Notes under the pieces: model-generated | Told to the model about the DNA's origin: nothing | Databases searched by the model: none | Seen by the model: the letters and a program-made list of their open reading frames with translations, nothing else | Position numbers and translations under genes: made by a program | Assembly: GCA_903832635.1 (NCBI GenBank) | Contig: CAILCF010000005.1 | Span: 62,001-126,000, forward strand | DNA length: 64,000 nt | Direction: 5' to 3' | From: an uncultured bacterium | Lineage (GTDB): Bacteria > Patescibacteriota > Saccharimonadia > Saccharimonadales > Saccharimonadaceae | Shown here: in pieces, positions 47,709-57,428 of the stretch | How the letters are laid out: each line of letters starts with the position of its first letter | How positions within the stretch are numbered: position 1 is the first letter of the stretch

Positions 47709-48203
47709 TTATTTACTGGACTTTTCAGCTTTCGCCGAATGGCTATTTGTACTTTCCTTTAATGGTACAGCAGTTTTTATATAACTACCACCAGCACTTA
47801 TAACTGCATCCCGAACACTTTTACTTGCTCCTGAAACTTCAAGAGTGATTTTTTCTGTTAGTTCACCACGTTTAATCACTTTTACTGCCTGGTGGGGCGA
47901 AGAGATATAACCAGCATCAAAAAGTGTCTTGTTGTTAACAACTTTTCCCTTGAAAGCGTTTAAATGGTCTAGATACACAACTTGAGCCGGAGTTCGCAGC
48001 GATTTGAAGCCTCGGGCTTTTGGAATTGCCGTTACAAGCGTACGTGATCCACCGGCAAAGTTTGGTCCTTGTTTTTTCCCGGTTCGAGAGTTTTGACCTT
48101 TGGTCCCACGACCAGCTGTCATACCTTGACCGGCAGAAATTCCGCGTCCAACGCGTTTCGGACCTTTATTAGCATTAACCTTGAGTTCGTTATACTTTGT
48201 CAT
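47709..48203 (-). CDS. rplO: 50S ribosomal protein L15
   Basis: 164 residues: KRVGRGISAGQGMTAGRGTK and GQNSRTGKKQGPNFAGG at the Gly-rich N-terminus. Overlaps rpsE by 14 bp. rpmD (L30), which normally lies between rpsE and rplO, is absent. Confidence 0.97.
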   Translation of the reverse strand: MTKYNELKVNANKGPKRVGRGISAGQGMTAGRGTKGQNSRTGKKQGPNFAGGSRTLVTAIPKARGFKSLRTPAQVVYLDHLNAFKGKVVNNKTLFDAGYISSPHQAVKVIKRGELTEKITLEVSGASKSVRDAVISAGGSYIKTAVPLKESTNSHSAKAEKSSK

Positions 48204-48828
48204 TTGTTTCTTTCTCCTTCGCTGTAGGCTTCGAAGGGCTTGCCTTTACAGCAGCTTTTTTTGCAGAAGGTGTTGGCATAATGGTTTTTACCGGTTTGGC
48301 ATCCAACCATTCACTTTTCGGAACTTGACTTTTCAGTGCCTCAATCGTGGCATAGGCGATATTCACTTTGTTGGTTGATCCAAGTGATTTTGTTAGTACG
48401 TCACGAATGCCTGTCACGCCAATTATTGAACGAACAACACCACCGGCAATAATTCCCGTACCCGGAGAAGCCGGTTTCATCATAACCCTAGCTCCCGAAT
48501 ATTGAATTTCACAGTCATGTGGAATCGTATCTTTATCGATTGCAATATTTATAATGTGCTTTTTTGCAACATCTGTAGCTTTGGCGATGGCAGCTTGGAC
48601 ATCAGCACCTTTTGCTACGCCAATTCCAACTTTGTTTTTATCATTTCCGACCACAACAAGTGCTTTGAACCTAAAGCGTCGTCCACCTTTTACAACCCTG
48701 GCAACGCGATCAATGTTTATTACCAATTCCTGGTATTCTTTAACTTCGGTTGGAGCATCTCTGCGTCCGCTATTTTGTCTGGGACCTCTTGAACCGGCCT
48801 GTGGTAATCTTGCGACTGTTTCAGCCAT
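48190..48828 (-). CDS. rpsE: 30S ribosomal protein S5
   Basis: 212 residues. Double-stranded RNA-binding part NIDRVARVVKGGRRFRFKA, then KPASPGTGIIAGGVVRSIIG. Extensions of about 30 residues at each end, both charged. Confidence 0.97.
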   Translation of the reverse strand: MAETVARLPQAGSRGPRQNSGRRDAPTEVKEYQELVINIDRVARVVKGGRRFRFKALVVVGNDKNKVGIGVAKGADVQAAIAKATDVAKKHIINIAIDKDTIPHDCEIQYSGARVMMKPASPGTGIIAGGVVRSIIGVTGIRDVLTKSLGSTNKVNIAYATIEALKSQVPKSEWLDAKPVKTIMPTPSAKKAAVKASPSKPTAKEKETNDKV

Positions 48829-48830
48829 AA

Positions 48831-49184
48831 TTAAAACCTTAATCCTTCCTTGCGTGCTGCATCTGCTAGTGCACGTAATCTTTTAGCGTATTTATGGCCA
48901 TTTCTATCAAAGACAACGTTTTCAACCCCGACTTTTTTAGACTTTTTTGCAATTTCGGTACCGATTTGAGCAGCTTTATCTGTCGTTGTACCAGTTAATT
49001 TACTACCAACAGTTGTAGCAGAAGCCAGTGTATGTTGTTTAATATCGTCAATTAGCTGTACAGTTATGTGCATATTACTAATCGAGACAGTCAATCGTGG
49101 TCTCTGCGCCGTACCGTTAATTTTTGATCGAACTCGGCCTTTTCGAAGACCTTTATTTAATGCTTTCTTTCCCAGATTACTCAT
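48831..49184 (-). CDS. rplR: 50S ribosomal protein L18
   Basis: 117 residues: RPRLTVSISNMHITVQLIDD, and VVFDRNGHKYAKRLRALADA near the end. Binds 5S rRNA with L5. Its ATG overlaps the rplF stop. Confidence 0.97.
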   Translation of the reverse strand: MSNLGKKALNKGLRKGRVRSKINGTAQRPRLTVSISNMHITVQLIDDIKQHTLASATTVGSKLTGTTTDKAAQIGTEIAKKSKKVGVENVVFDRNGHKYAKRLRALADAARKEGLRF

Positions 49185-49717
49185 TATTTTCCAGCCTTTC
49201 CAGCCTTACGTCGTACGACTTCATCACTATATTTAATACCTTTGCCTTTATATGGTTCAGGTTTTTTAATTTTTCTAATTTCAGCAGCGGCTTGGCCGAC
49301 GGCTTGTTTGCTGTTTCCGGAAACTATGATGTTCATCTTTTCAACGGTCAGTAATATGCCTTCGGGTGCCTTGTATTTCACCGGATGAGAAAATCCTAAA
49401 AGCAATTCAATTTCGTTACCGCCACCACTGACGCGAAAACCAACTCCGTTGACTTCAAGTCGTTTTTCATATCCTTTGGTTACACCAATCACTGCATTAT
49501 TTAACAGTGCTCGTTGCAAACCATGTTGAGCTTTGGCAATCCTTTGGTCATCTTTGCGCGTTACAGTTGCTTGATTTCCTTCAAGCGCTACGGTCACGTC
49601 GCTCAGATGCGGTACAGTCAATTCGCCTTTTGGCCCTTTTACTGAAACAATATCTGAGTCAACCGTGATTGTCACACCGGCTGGGATGTCTATTGGTAGT
49701 TTTCCGATTCGACTCAT
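49184..49717 (-). CDS. rplF: 50S ribosomal protein L6
   Basis: 177 residues, two repeated L6 folds: SRIGKLPIDIPAGVTITVDS, and the C-terminal signature PEPYKGKGIKYSDEVVRRKA. AAAGGAG lies upstream, next to a hairpin. Confidence 0.97.
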   Translation of the reverse strand: MSRIGKLPIDIPAGVTITVDSDIVSVKGPKGELTVPHLSDVTVALEGNQATVTRKDDQRIAKAQHGLQRALLNNAVIGVTKGYEKRLEVNGVGFRVSGGGNEIELLLGFSHPVKYKAPEGILLTVEKMNIIVSGNSKQAVGQAAAEIRKIKKPEPYKGKGIKYSDEVVRRKAGKAGK

Positions 49718-49731
49718 CTCATTCTCCTTTA

Positions 49732-49747
49732 TTCGCCGTATGGCGAA
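49732..49747 (-). promoter_or_regulatory. Hairpin upstream of the rplF ribosome binding site
   Basis: TTCGCC-ATAC-GGCGAA on the minus strand, then TAAAGGAG. It touches the rpsH stop codon. Confidence 0.6.
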
Positions 49748-50149
49748 TTAATAAATCTTTAGTAATAATTCGCCACCTAGGCGTTGTTTAACTGCGTCGT
49801 TACCCGGCATAACACCTTTGCTGGTGCTGACTAGAACCATACCACGTCCGTTTTTAACGCGCGGAATATCACTAGCACTGGCATAAACACGTCGGCCTGG
49901 TTTTGAAAGCCTTGTAAGTTCAGTAATTGTTGGGTTTTCGCCTGGTTGATTAATAGTAATAACCAATGTATCACGCGGTTTCGAGCTTTCAACCTTTACT
50001 TCACTTAAATATTTTGCTTTTTTAAGTTCCTTTGCAACAGTTACCTTAAGTTTACTGGAAGGAACGCTAATTTCGTTTTTGCCTACCATAACCGCATTTC
50101 GGATGCGAGTTAGTAGGTCAGCGATTGGGTCAGTTGATTGTAATGACAT
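49748..50149 (-). CDS. rpsH: 30S ribosomal protein S8
   Basis: 133 residues: DPIADLLTRIRNAVMVGKNE, and STSKGVMPGNDAVKQRLGGE at the end. Binds 16S helix 21; in E. coli it represses the spc operon. Confidence 0.97.
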   Translation of the reverse strand: MSLQSTDPIADLLTRIRNAVMVGKNEISVPSSKLKVTVAKELKKAKYLSEVKVESSKPRDTLVITINQPGENPTITELTRLSKPGRRVYASASDIPRVKNGRGMVLVSTSKGVMPGNDAVKQRLGGELLLKIY

Positions 50150-50163
50150 ATTTTTATCCTTTC

Positions 50164-50433
50164 CTACCAGCTACTCTTTGTTATACCGGGGATTTCGCCT
50201 TTTGAAGCTTTTTCCCGAAAGTTAATTCGATTTAATCCGAACCTTCGCATATACGCGCGCGGTCGTCCCTCGAGGACATCACGGTTTTTCCAGCGTGTCG
50301 GTGAACTGTTTAATGGCAATTTTGCTAAGCCTTCTTGATCACCTAATTCTTTTAGTTCTGCACGTATTCCGGCATACTTAAGAATCATTTTTTTGCGTTT
50401 TTCGTCGCGTGCAACAGCAGATTTTTTAGCCAT
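50164..50433 (-). CDS. rpsN: 30S ribosomal protein S14, long zinc-free form
   Basis: 89 residues: [20 protein letters not shown] and [15 protein letters not shown]. No cysteines; the long type, not the short zinc type. Its ATG overlaps the rplE stop. Confidence 0.96.
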   Translation of the reverse strand: MAKKSAVARDEKRKKMILKYAGIRAELKELGDQEGLAKLPLNSSPTRWKNRDVLEGRPRAYMRRFGLNRINFREKASKGEIPGITKSSW

Positions 50434-51017
50434 TAGATTTTGCCTCCTTGTTTTTCAAACGGTAAACCAAATTTTTCCATTAATGCCCGGCTGAGTTTAG
50501 GATCACCACCGGAAATCACAAAAGTAATTTGTAAACCATGTGAAAGTTGAGTTTCTTCGAATGTTAATTCAGGAAAGATGGATTGTTCAACAACACCCAT
50601 ATTGAAATTCCCCGATTTATCGAAGGCTTTGTTACTAACACCGTGAAAATCACGAGTTCGAGGCAAAGATACATTTATAAATCTATCTAGAAATTCATAC
50701 ATTCTTGCGCCACGCAGGACAACAGAAATTCCGACTCGGTTTAATCCGGCTCGTATTTTAAAGGTTGCAATTGACTTTTTAGCCATTCTATCAACCGGAT
50801 GCTGACCGGTAATTTTTGTAATCGTATTATTTACGACTTCATAATAATGTTTGTCGTCTTTGTTTTTGCCAGTTCCAACGCTTACTACAATTTTTTCAAG
50901 TTTTGGTACTTGATGAACGTTTTTTAAATTTAGTTCGGCTTGTAGTTCCTTGACGATTGTATCTTTGTACAAGGCTTTCAGGCGAGGAGCTGTTGAAGTT
51001 TGGATTGCATTAACCAT
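50433..51017 (-). CDS. rplE: 50S ribosomal protein L5
   Basis: 194 residues: [20 protein letters not shown] and [20 protein letters not shown], then [19 protein letters not shown]. Binds 5S rRNA. One-base overlap with rplX. Confidence 0.97.
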   Translation of the reverse strand: MVNAIQTSTAPRLKALYKDTIVKELQAELNLKNVHQVPKLEKIVVSVGTGKNKDDKHYYEVVNNTITKITGQHPVDRMAKKSIATFKIRAGLNRVGISVVLRGARMYEFLDRFINVSLPRTRDFHGVSNKAFDKSGNFNMGVVEQSIFPELTFEETQLSHGLQITFVISGGDPKLSRALMEKFGLPFEKQGGKI

Positions 51018-51346
51018 TACTTAATCTCCTTGTTATTATATTGACGGGCTACACGAGTTTTAACACCATCCGCGCTCTTTGATAAACCGACACGACTGGT
51101 TTTAGCAGTTTTTTCATCGATAACCAAAGCAACTTTATGGATTGGTGTCGGAACATGAATATCCTTGTGACCACCACGAGGGTTTTGCTGAGTTGGCTTG
51201 ACCTTGCGATGAATCGTACCGATTCCCTCAACCAAAACGGCATTTTTCTTTGTCAGTACGGATAAAACTTTTCCGGTAGTACCTTTGTTAGAACCACTGA
51301 TGATTTTTACCGTATCGCCTTTGATAATTCGCTTTATTGTAGCCAT
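51017..51346 (-). CDS. rplX: 50S ribosomal protein L24
   Basis: 109 residues: KRIIKGDTVKIISGSNKGTT is the KOW motif, followed by NPRGGHKDIHVPTPIHKVAL. The frame is open to 51457, but that part overlaps rplN; ATG at 51346, right after rplN, is the family start. Confidence 0.96.
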   Translation of the reverse strand: MATIKRIIKGDTVKIISGSNKGTTGKVLSVLTKKNAVLVEGIGTIHRKVKPTQQNPRGGHKDIHVPTPIHKVALVIDEKTAKTSRVGLSKSADGVKTRVARQYNNKEIK

Positions 51347-51347
51347 G

Positions 51348-51716
51348 TTAAAGTACCTCCGGTGCAAGACTAATAATCTTTGCATATCCAAGGTCGCGTA
51401 ATTCGCGGGGAACAGGTCCGAAAACTCGGGTACCCTTTGGGTTCTTGTCGTCACCAATAATTACAGCCGCATTATCATCAAAAGCTATAGTTGAACCGTC
51501 TTTACGCTGAATTTGATCGCGTGTTCGGACAATGACAGCTTTGACAACTGATTTTCGTTTGACGATACCAATTGCCGATGCAACTTTGACCGTAGCTACG
51601 ATTACATCGCCAACACGAGCATAACGACGTTTGGTACCACCAAGAACACGGATACAAAGTATTTCTTTTGCACCTGAGTTATCTGTGACTTTAAGTCGAG
51701 TTTCTTGTTGAATCAT
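51348..51716 (-). CDS. rplN: 50S ribosomal protein L14
   Basis: 122 residues: [20 protein letters not shown] and [40 protein letters not shown]. Normal length. Confidence 0.97.
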   Translation of the reverse strand: MIQQETRLKVTDNSGAKEILCIRVLGGTKRRYARVGDVIVATVKVASAIGIVKRKSVVKAVIVRTRDQIQRKDGSTIAFDDNAAVIIGDDKNPKGTRVFGPVPRELRDLGYAKIISLAPEVL

Positions 51717-51717
51717 A

Positions 51718-51996
51718 TTAAACCTCTGCCTCGTCCTCTTTCAGCTGAATAGTGCCGTGAGTTTTTTCAATTACTTCCACCAGATTAAAAGCTTTTCGCT
51801 TTGAAAGTGGTCGTACCTCGGAAATGATAACTTTATCACCTTTTTTTGCGGTATTATTTTCATCGTGAGCCATATATTTTCGATTGACCGAATATAACTT
51901 GCCGTATATTGGATGTGTCTGTCGGCTTGTAACTGTGACTGTAATTGTTTTATCGGCTTTGTCGGATGTAACTACACCTGTAAGTGTTTTTGCCAT
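51718..51996 (-). CDS. rpsQ: 30S ribosomal protein S17
   Basis: 92 residues, OB fold: [40 protein letters not shown] and [19 protein letters not shown] at 51996 directly follows rpmC; the frame open to 52059 is not family sequence. Confidence 0.96.
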   Translation of the reverse strand: MAKTLTGVVTSDKADKTITVTVTSRQTHPIYGKLYSVNRKYMAHDENNTAKKGDKVIISEVRPLSKRKAFNLVEVIEKTHGTIQLKEDEAEV

Positions 51997-51997
51997 A

Positions 51998-52234
51998 TTA
52001 TTTGTCCTCCTTGTTATCGGTCTTTTCGGTTGCTGCGATTGCTGTGTGCAACCTGGCAATGTCTTTTCGGGTAGTCGTGATAACTCGCGGGTTAGTTAGT
52101 TCACCTAGTTTGTGCCCACGCCTAGCTTCAACTAATTCGTTTTGCTTTGTCAATAAATCATCACGAAGTTGTTTCAAGGTTTTTTCTTCTACGATCAGTT
52201 TTTTAACTTTTATGGTTTTCTTTGCAGTAGCCAT
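51998..52234 (-). CDS. rpmC: 50S ribosomal protein L29
   Basis: 78 residues. [20 protein letters not shown] and [20 protein letters not shown] are L29 signatures. About 12 residues longer at the N-terminus than E. coli L29. Confidence 0.94.
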   Translation of the reverse strand: MATAKKTIKVKKLIVEEKTLKQLRDDLLTKQNELVEARRGHKLGELTNPRVITTTRKDIARLHTAIAATEKTDNKEDK

Positions 52235-52650
52235 TAGATTTGCTCCCTTTCTACAAACCTGGTTTTAACAGGTAGTTTATGAGATGCCAACCGCATAGCT
52301 TCACGAGCCATTGATTCCTCAACACCCTTCATTTCAAACAAAATTGTTCCGGCTTTGACTTTGGCTACAAAAAATTCAGGATTTCCTTTTCCGCTACCCA
52401 TCTTGACGTCAAGTGGCTTTTTAGTGACAGGTGTATGAGGAAAGACTCGAATCCAAATCTTGCCACCACGAGCAATATGACGTGTCATTGCTTGCCTGGC
52501 TGCTTCGATTTGGCGGCTAGTTATGCGTTCATTAGACTGTGACTGCAAACCATAATCACCAAAGGCGACATACTGACCGCGTGTTGCAACGCCGTTATTT
52601 TTACCTTTTCGGACTTTTCGGTGTTTAGTCTTTTTTGGAAGAAGTACCAT
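52234..52650 (-). CDS. rplP: 50S ribosomal protein L16
   Basis: 138 residues: [40 protein letters not shown] and [20 protein letters not shown]. Normal length; contacts A-site tRNA. Confidence 0.97.
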   Translation of the reverse strand: MVLLPKKTKHRKVRKGKNNGVATRGQYVAFGDYGLQSQSNERITSRQIEAARQAMTRHIARGGKIWIRVFPHTPVTKKPLDVKMGSGKGNPEFFVAKVKAGTILFEMKGVEESMAREAMRLASHKLPVKTRFVEREQI

Positions 52651-52652
52651 AT

Positions 52653-53282
52653 CTAGACCCTTTCACCTTTGTAAATCCATACCTTGACACCTAAAATTCC
52701 GACAGGAGTTTTAGCGCGGGCATAGTGATAATCAATATCAGCACGAAGAGTGTGAAGCGGTACAGACCCTTCAATCATTTTCTCGGTTCTAGCCATTTCA
52801 GCATTATTTAACCGGCCTGAAACCTGAAGTCGCACGCCTTTGGCACCGGCTGCCATGGTATTTTGAGCAGTCATCTTCATGACACGCCGAAAATTTGCAC
52901 GACGCTCCAATTGTCTGGCAATGTTTTCAGCAACTAGTTTGGCAGCAAGTTCCGGTCGTTTGACCTCTTCGATATTTAACCGAGCAGGCAAACTGGCAAT
53001 TTTTTCTATCAAATCTTTTAATTCGGTAACACCAACGCCACCACGTCCGATTACAACACCGGCTTTGGCGGTATGAATAGTAATGGTAATCAAATTTGCT
53101 GAACGTTCGATTTCAATCCTGCTAATTGTTGGGCGACTTTCAAAACGCTTTTCGATAAGTTCTCGTATTTGGAGATCTTCGTGTAACCACTTTGCAAAGT
53201 CTTTTTTAGATGAGAACCAACGGGATTCCCAATTTTTGTGGACTTGAAGTCGGAAACTAATTGGGTTAACTTTATTACCCAT
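52653..53282 (-). CDS. rpsC: 30S ribosomal protein S3
   Basis: 209 residues: [22 protein letters not shown] domain with [11 protein letters not shown], and C-terminal [20 protein letters not shown]. Normal length; lines the mRNA entry. Confidence 0.97.
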   Translation of the reverse strand: MGNKVNPISFRLQVHKNWESRWFSSKKDFAKWLHEDLQIRELIEKRFESRPTISRIEIERSANLITITIHTAKAGVVIGRGGVGVTELKDLIEKIASLPARLNIEEVKRPELAAKLVAENIARQLERRANFRRVMKMTAQNTMAAGAKGVRLQVSGRLNNAEMARTEKMIEGSVPLHTLRADIDYHYARAKTPVGILGVKVWIYKGERV

Positions 53283-53695
53283 TATTTTTTCTCCTTTAAT
53301 TCTGTAGATTCAGCGCTGTCAGCCTTTTTTACAGTTTTCTTTAGTGGTTTAATGTCACCGGTGACTTCAACAAGAATATTGGCGGTTTTTTTCTGGAAAC
53401 GTCGTGGTCGACCCATAGCCGCAGGTTTAAATCGTTTTAAACGTACGCTTGAAGTAACAGACAATGTAGAAATCTGAAGGGTTTTGCCATCGAGGCCGTG
53501 ATTGTTGATTGCGTTTGCTTTGGCACTTTCGATAGTCTTTTTAACTGTCAGAGCTGCACGTTTTGGGGTATGCGACAAGATAACCAAGGCATCGTCAACA
53601 CTACGACCACGCACCAAACTCGCTACCAAAGAGATTTTCCTTGGAGTTTGAGCAACGCTTTCGGCGTATGCACGGACAGTCTGCAAATTTGCCAT
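53282..53695 (-). CDS. rplV: 50S ribosomal protein L22
   Basis: 137 residues: AQTPRKISLVASLVRGRSVD and the tunnel-lining hairpin region LKRFKPAAMGRPRRFQKKTA. A charged C-terminal tail of about 25 residues is extra. Confidence 0.96.
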   Translation of the reverse strand: MANLQTVRAYAESVAQTPRKISLVASLVRGRSVDDALVILSHTPKRAALTVKKTIESAKANAINNHGLDGKTLQISTLSVTSSVRLKRFKPAAMGRPRRFQKKTANILVEVTGDIKPLKKTVKKADSAESTELKEKK

Positions 53696-53697
53696 TT

Positions 53698-53964
53698 CTA
53701 TTTCCTGTCCTTTCCACCATGTTTGCGGAATTTTCGTGTCGGACTGAACTCACCAAGTTTGTGTCCTACCATATTTTCTGAAACTAACACCGGTACATGC
53801 ACTTTTCCGTTATGTACGGCAATCGTACGTCCGACCATTTCCGGACTTATTGTACTGGCACGTGCCCAAGTTTTTATAACAGTACGGTCATCAGCACCTA
53901 GTGCTGCAACCTTTTTTGCCAGTTTAAAATCTACAAATGGTCCTTTTTTAAGTGAACGACTCAT
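53698..53964 (-). CDS. rpsS: 30S ribosomal protein S19
   Basis: 88 residues: [20 protein letters not shown] and [34 protein letters not shown]. Normal length. Confidence 0.97.
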   Translation of the reverse strand: MSRSLKKGPFVDFKLAKKVAALGADDRTVIKTWARASTISPEMVGRTIAVHNGKVHVPVLVSENMVGHKLGEFSPTRKFRKHGGKDRK

Positions 53965-53967
53965 GGT

Positions 53968-54807
53968 TTATTTCTTCCTCTTCGCTTCATGGCGACTTTT
54001 AACAATCAACTTACTAACATCTTTTCGACGACGGGTTCTATAACCAAGGGTTAATTGACCCCATGGTGTTTGAGGTGGTTTACCTGTACCATGCCTACCA
54101 CCATCTCCACCACCGTGAGGATGATCAGCAGCATTCATAACGACACCACGAACGGTTGGTCGTATTCCCTTACGACGTTTGCGACCAGCTGAACCGACTT
54201 TGATATTCTGATGCTGAACGTTACCAACAACACCGATAGCAGCAGTAGCTTCCATTCTGAAACGACGGACTTCACCGCTAGGCATACGGACTTGAGCATA
54301 TTCACCTTCTTTGGCCATAAGTTGGGCTTTAACGCCCGCAGAACGAACCATTTGAGCACCCTTGCCTGGATAAATCTCGATTGCATAAATTTGAGTACCA
54401 ACCGGTATCCGTGATAGTGGCATGCGGTTACTAGACTCGATTGGGGCTTTTGAGCCGCTTTTTATGACTTTGCCCTTTTCCATTGATGTATCGGCTAAAA
54501 TGTAATGCGAAAGACCAAATTGATCCTTAACACGGGCGATACGAGCACTTCGATTTGGATCGTATTCGATTTCTTGGACGGTGACCTTTAGACCGTCAGC
54601 AAGGTTGTGATTAAGCAGTCGATAATGTCGTTTTACGCCGCCACCGCGATGTCGGACGGTTATACGTCCGGTATTGTTGCGACCGGCGTTTTGCTTTTTA
54701 CTCTTTAACAGACTCTTAAATGGTTTTCGTGAAGTAATTTCGCTGGTGTCTTGGGATGTCATTCCACGCCTAGCAGGAGTTGTAGGATTGTACTGTTTGA
54801 TCGGCAT
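53968..54807 (-). CDS. rplB: 50S ribosomal protein L2
   Basis: 279 residues: GRNNTGRITVRHRGGGVKRH and PHGGGDGGRHGTGKPPQTPW near the peptidyl-transferase centre. His in the DHPHGGG loop is kept. Normal length. Confidence 0.97.
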   Translation of the reverse strand: MPIKQYNPTTPARRGMTSQDTSEITSRKPFKSLLKSKKQNAGRNNTGRITVRHRGGGVKRHYRLLNHNLADGLKVTVQEIEYDPNRSARIARVKDQFGLSHYILADTSMEKGKVIKSGSKAPIESSNRMPLSRIPVGTQIYAIEIYPGKGAQMVRSAGVKAQLMAKEGEYAQVRMPSGEVRRFRMEATAAIGVVGNVQHQNIKVGSAGRKRRKGIRPTVRGVVMNAADHPHGGGDGGRHGTGKPPQTPWGQLTLGYRTRRRKDVSKLIVKSRHEAKRKK

Positions 54808-55145
54808 TACTTTTTCTCCTTTTTCGCGGATTTATCATCTGAATCGGTCGCTTCATCAAATACCTTGATGCTATGACCTTCAGCTAGTGTTACGTAAGCT
54901 TTTTTACTGTCTTTACGCATTGAAATACCAGGTTGAGATCGTTTACCACGATTTGCACGAATTGCTTTGCCTGATTGGACAAGGGTTTTAATTCCTACAA
55001 TGGATACCTGAAACTGAGCACTGATTGCATCGATAATTTGCTGCTTGTTAGCAGTTACCGGTACATCAAATACATAGACGTTGTTTTTCGCCTGTCCATA
55101 AGCCTTTTCAGTAGCACGTGGATATACCGGAATCAAACTATTCAT
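54807..55145 (-). CDS. rplW: 50S ribosomal protein L23
   Basis: 112 residues: YPRATEKAYGQAKNNVYVFD and NKQQIIDAISAQFQVSIVGI, at the tunnel exit. The frame is open to 55169, but ATG at 55145 overlaps the rplD stop (TAATG) and has AAGGAAAG upstream. Confidence 0.95.
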   Translation of the reverse strand: MNSLIPVYPRATEKAYGQAKNNVYVFDVPVTANKQQIIDAISAQFQVSIVGIKTLVQSGKAIRANRGKRSQPGISMRKDSKKAYVTLAEGHSIKVFDEATDSDDKSAKKEKK

Positions 55146-55777
55146 TATTTGCTTTCCTTTGTCAGCCATGACTTGATAATATCAACGGATTTTGTCGAAA
55201 GGACTATTTTATCAGCATTCAAGATGTGATATACGCTTAAATAATTTGCTCGAATTAACAGAATATTCTGAATATTATTTGTTGCACGAAGTATCTGAGG
55301 TGTTTTTTCATCGACAACCATTAAAACTTTTCGTTCCAACTTATTAGTTTTCAGGAATTTGGCTGCATCGCTGGTTTTGCCAGTAGTCTTAAAATCTAAA
55401 ACGACAATTTTCTTGGCTTTATTAGCCAGAGTCAAAGCTTGACGTATAGCAACTCGTTTACTGGTTGTAGATAATTTTTTAGTGTGATTTTCGGTCCCAT
55501 TTGGTCCGAATGCGATCCCACCACCGCGCCAAATTGGGTTTCTAGATGATCCAAATCGTGCACGTCCAGTGCCTTTTTGTTTCCAAGGTTTAATACCGCC
55601 ACCACTGACTTCGCCTCGTTTTTTAGTATTGGCGTGAGCCGAACGGGAGTTTGCAAGAAAACTGTCATATGCCAATTTGAGAAGTTCGTGATTATTGACT
55701 TCAACATCAAAAATGTTCTTTGGAAGCTTTCCGCTGGACAGCGGATTATCAACTGGAGTTTTTACTGTTTCAGACAT
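55145..55777 (-). CDS. rplD: 50S ribosomal protein L4
   Basis: 210 residues: the tunnel loop GGGIKPWKQKGTGRARFGSS and WRGGGIAFGPNGTENHTKKL. In E. coli L4 also represses the S10 operon by binding its leader. Confidence 0.97.
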   Translation of the reverse strand: MSETVKTPVDNPLSSGKLPKNIFDVEVNNHELLKLAYDSFLANSRSAHANTKKRGEVSGGGIKPWKQKGTGRARFGSSRNPIWRGGGIAFGPNGTENHTKKLSTTSKRVAIRQALTLANKAKKIVVLDFKTTGKTSDAAKFLKTNKLERKVLMVVDEKTPQILRATNNIQNILLIRANYLSVYHILNADKIVLSTKSVDIIKSWLTKESK

Positions 55778-56391
55778 TATGATTTTCCTCCGATAATTAT
55801 CAGACCTTTTTTAGGTCCGGGTACGGCACCACGAAGGCCAATTAGGTTTTTATCGGCATCGATATAGGATACAACCAAATTTTTTACGGTTACACGGTCA
55901 TGTCCCATACGTCCGGCCATTCTTTTGCCTTTAAAAACATGCTGAGGGTACATAGACCCAATTGAACCGACTTTACGAACATCACCTTGGCCACCGTGTG
56001 TATGGCGGCTGGTCATGAAATTATGACGTTTAACAGTCCCGGCGAAACCTTTGCCTTTGCTGGTGCCGGTTGCGTCAACGATATCACCTAATGAAAAAGC
56101 TGTGACATCGAGAGTATTCCCAACTGATAATCCATCGGGCAATTCAGATACTCGAATTTCACGAATATGCTGTGGGGTTACATTTGCCGATTTTGTGTGG
56201 CCGATTAAGGCTTTGGAAAGGTTTTTACCCTTACCGACACCGACTTGAACAGCACTATAGCCATCGTTGTCAACAGTTTTTAGCTGGGTAACAGTCATAG
56301 GACCGGCCTGAATCAACGTCACAGGTACTGCAACGCCGTCATCGCTGATGATTTGGGTCATTCCGATTTTGGTGCCTAGAAGTGCCTTCAT
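55777..56391 (-). CDS. rplC: 50S ribosomal protein L3
   Basis: 204 residues: ALLGTKIGMTQIISDDGVAV and the loop HNFMTSRHTHGGQGDVRKVG, GSIGSMYPQHVFKGKRMAGR. First gene of the rplC-secY unit here, because rpsJ is detached. Has its own promoter and structured leader. Confidence 0.97.
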   Translation of the reverse strand: MKALLGTKIGMTQIISDDGVAVPVTLIQAGPMTVTQLKTVDNDGYSAVQVGVGKGKNLSKALIGHTKSANVTPQHIREIRVSELPDGLSVGNTLDVTAFSLGDIVDATGTSKGKGFAGTVKRHNFMTSRHTHGGQGDVRKVGSIGSMYPQHVFKGKRMAGRMGHDRVTVKNLVVSYIDADKNLIGLRGAVPGPKKGLIIIGGKS

Positions 56392-56492
56392 AGCCCTTTT
56401 GCTCCCACTTAAAATTCTTGGTGGAAGGCAGTATCTTTATCTGTTAGACTTACCAATTCACCAAGAATCGTTAATATATTCGTATAAGTTAC
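56392..56492 (-). promoter_or_regulatory. Structured leader of the rplC operon
   Basis: ATTCTTGGTG pairs with CACCAAGAAT (56459-56468 with 56414-56423, a perfect 10-bp stem) around a 35-nt loop. AGTGGGAG follows. It is placed where an L4-type autoregulatory leader would be expected. No sequence match to a known leader was made. Confidence 0.45.
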
Positions 56493-56498
56493 CGTCTA

Positions 56499-56527
56499 AC
56501 TTTATCACACCATCTGTTATCGGTCAA
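56499..56527 (-). promoter_or_regulatory. Promoter of the rplC-secY operon
   Basis: TTGACC (56522-56527), 17-nt spacer, TAAAGT (56499-56504); start near 56492. Confidence 0.7.
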
Positions 56528-56552
56528 TATTTATGATGCTAATTATGTTACT

Positions 56553-57428
56553 ATGAATAATAATATGAGCAAAAGAGTTTCCGTCCGTAAAAATAATCTA
56601 TCCAAATTTTTTATTTTTATCGTATTAACTGTAATTGTCGGAGTTATTACTTTTGGGTTTTGCGGATATCTAAACAATTTACAGATTTTAAAAGACAAAG
56701 ATGCTAAGGCGCAGCAACAAAAACAAATAAATATACTACTTGCTGCAAAGCGTAAAAGTCCAGTATTTATTACTTTACCAGGGGCAAAGCCTATTAAGGC
56801 GTTAGTTGATGACTATTCAAAAGCTGACAGTATTTGGACAATTGTCAGTAAAACCCACCCTATTTCAATTGATTATGCGCCAACCGACCTTAAAATCCCT
56901 GATGTTGCAACCAGAACTGATAAGAGTAAAGATGAGCAATCAGTCCGCTCTGTGGTTCTAACACCACTAAAAAATATGTTTGACGCAGCCGCATCCAATG
57001 GACATAATCTTATGATTGGCAGCGGATACAGGTCGGCAGCTATGCAAAAAGTCTATTACGATAATTTAGTATCTTCTGTTGGCGAAGAAACTGCGAATCA
57101 AGCTATTGCAAAACCAGGACAAAGCGAACATCAAACAGGATTAGCGGTTGATATCAGCACGTTAAGTCGAAATTGCTATTTGGATCAATGTTTTGCAACA
57201 ACTGCAGATGGTTTGTGGTTGGCCAATAACTCTTATAAATTCGGTTTTATTTTACGTTATCCAAGTGGTTCAGAAGCAGTAACCGGATATCAATATGAAC
57301 CTTGGCATTTTAGATATGTTGGGTTGGATTTGGCAACCGCATTGCACGAAAGTAATTTAACACTAGATCAAGCATGGCCATACTTACTAAAGGCAGACGC
57401 GACCCTGCGAAATAATGGTGCTATTTAA
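56553..57428 (+). CDS. VanY-like D-alanyl-D-alanine carboxypeptidase
   Basis: 291 residues: an N-terminal membrane anchor (about 18-40) then a peptidase_M15B domain. SGYRSAAMQ, SEHQTGLAVDIS (zinc His and Asp) and YEPWHFRYV (second zinc His) are intact. It trims the last D-Ala from peptidoglycan stem peptides outside the membrane. It lies between rplC and the CapA-like gene, on the opposite strand to the ribosomal genes, and overlaps the latter tail to tail by 8 bp. Confidence 0.88.
   Translation: MNNNMSKRVSVRKNNLSKFFIFIVLTVIVGVITFGFCGYLNNLQILKDKDAKAQQQKQINILLAAKRKSPVFITLPGAKPIKALVDDYSKADSIWTIVSKTHPISIDYAPTDLKIPDVATRTDKSKDEQSVRSVVLTPLKNMFDAAASNGHNLMIGSGYRSAAMQKVYYDNLVSSVGEETANQAIAKPGQSEHQTGLAVDISTLSRNCYLDQCFATTADGLWLANNSYKFGFILRYPSGSEAVTGYQYEPWHFRYVGLDLATALHESNLTLDQAWPYLLKADATLRNNGAI

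Noticed and set aside
56443-56500. Pseudoknot GTTAGAC/GTCTAAC in the rplC leader
   Set aside because: One arm overlaps the -10 box and would not be in the transcript.
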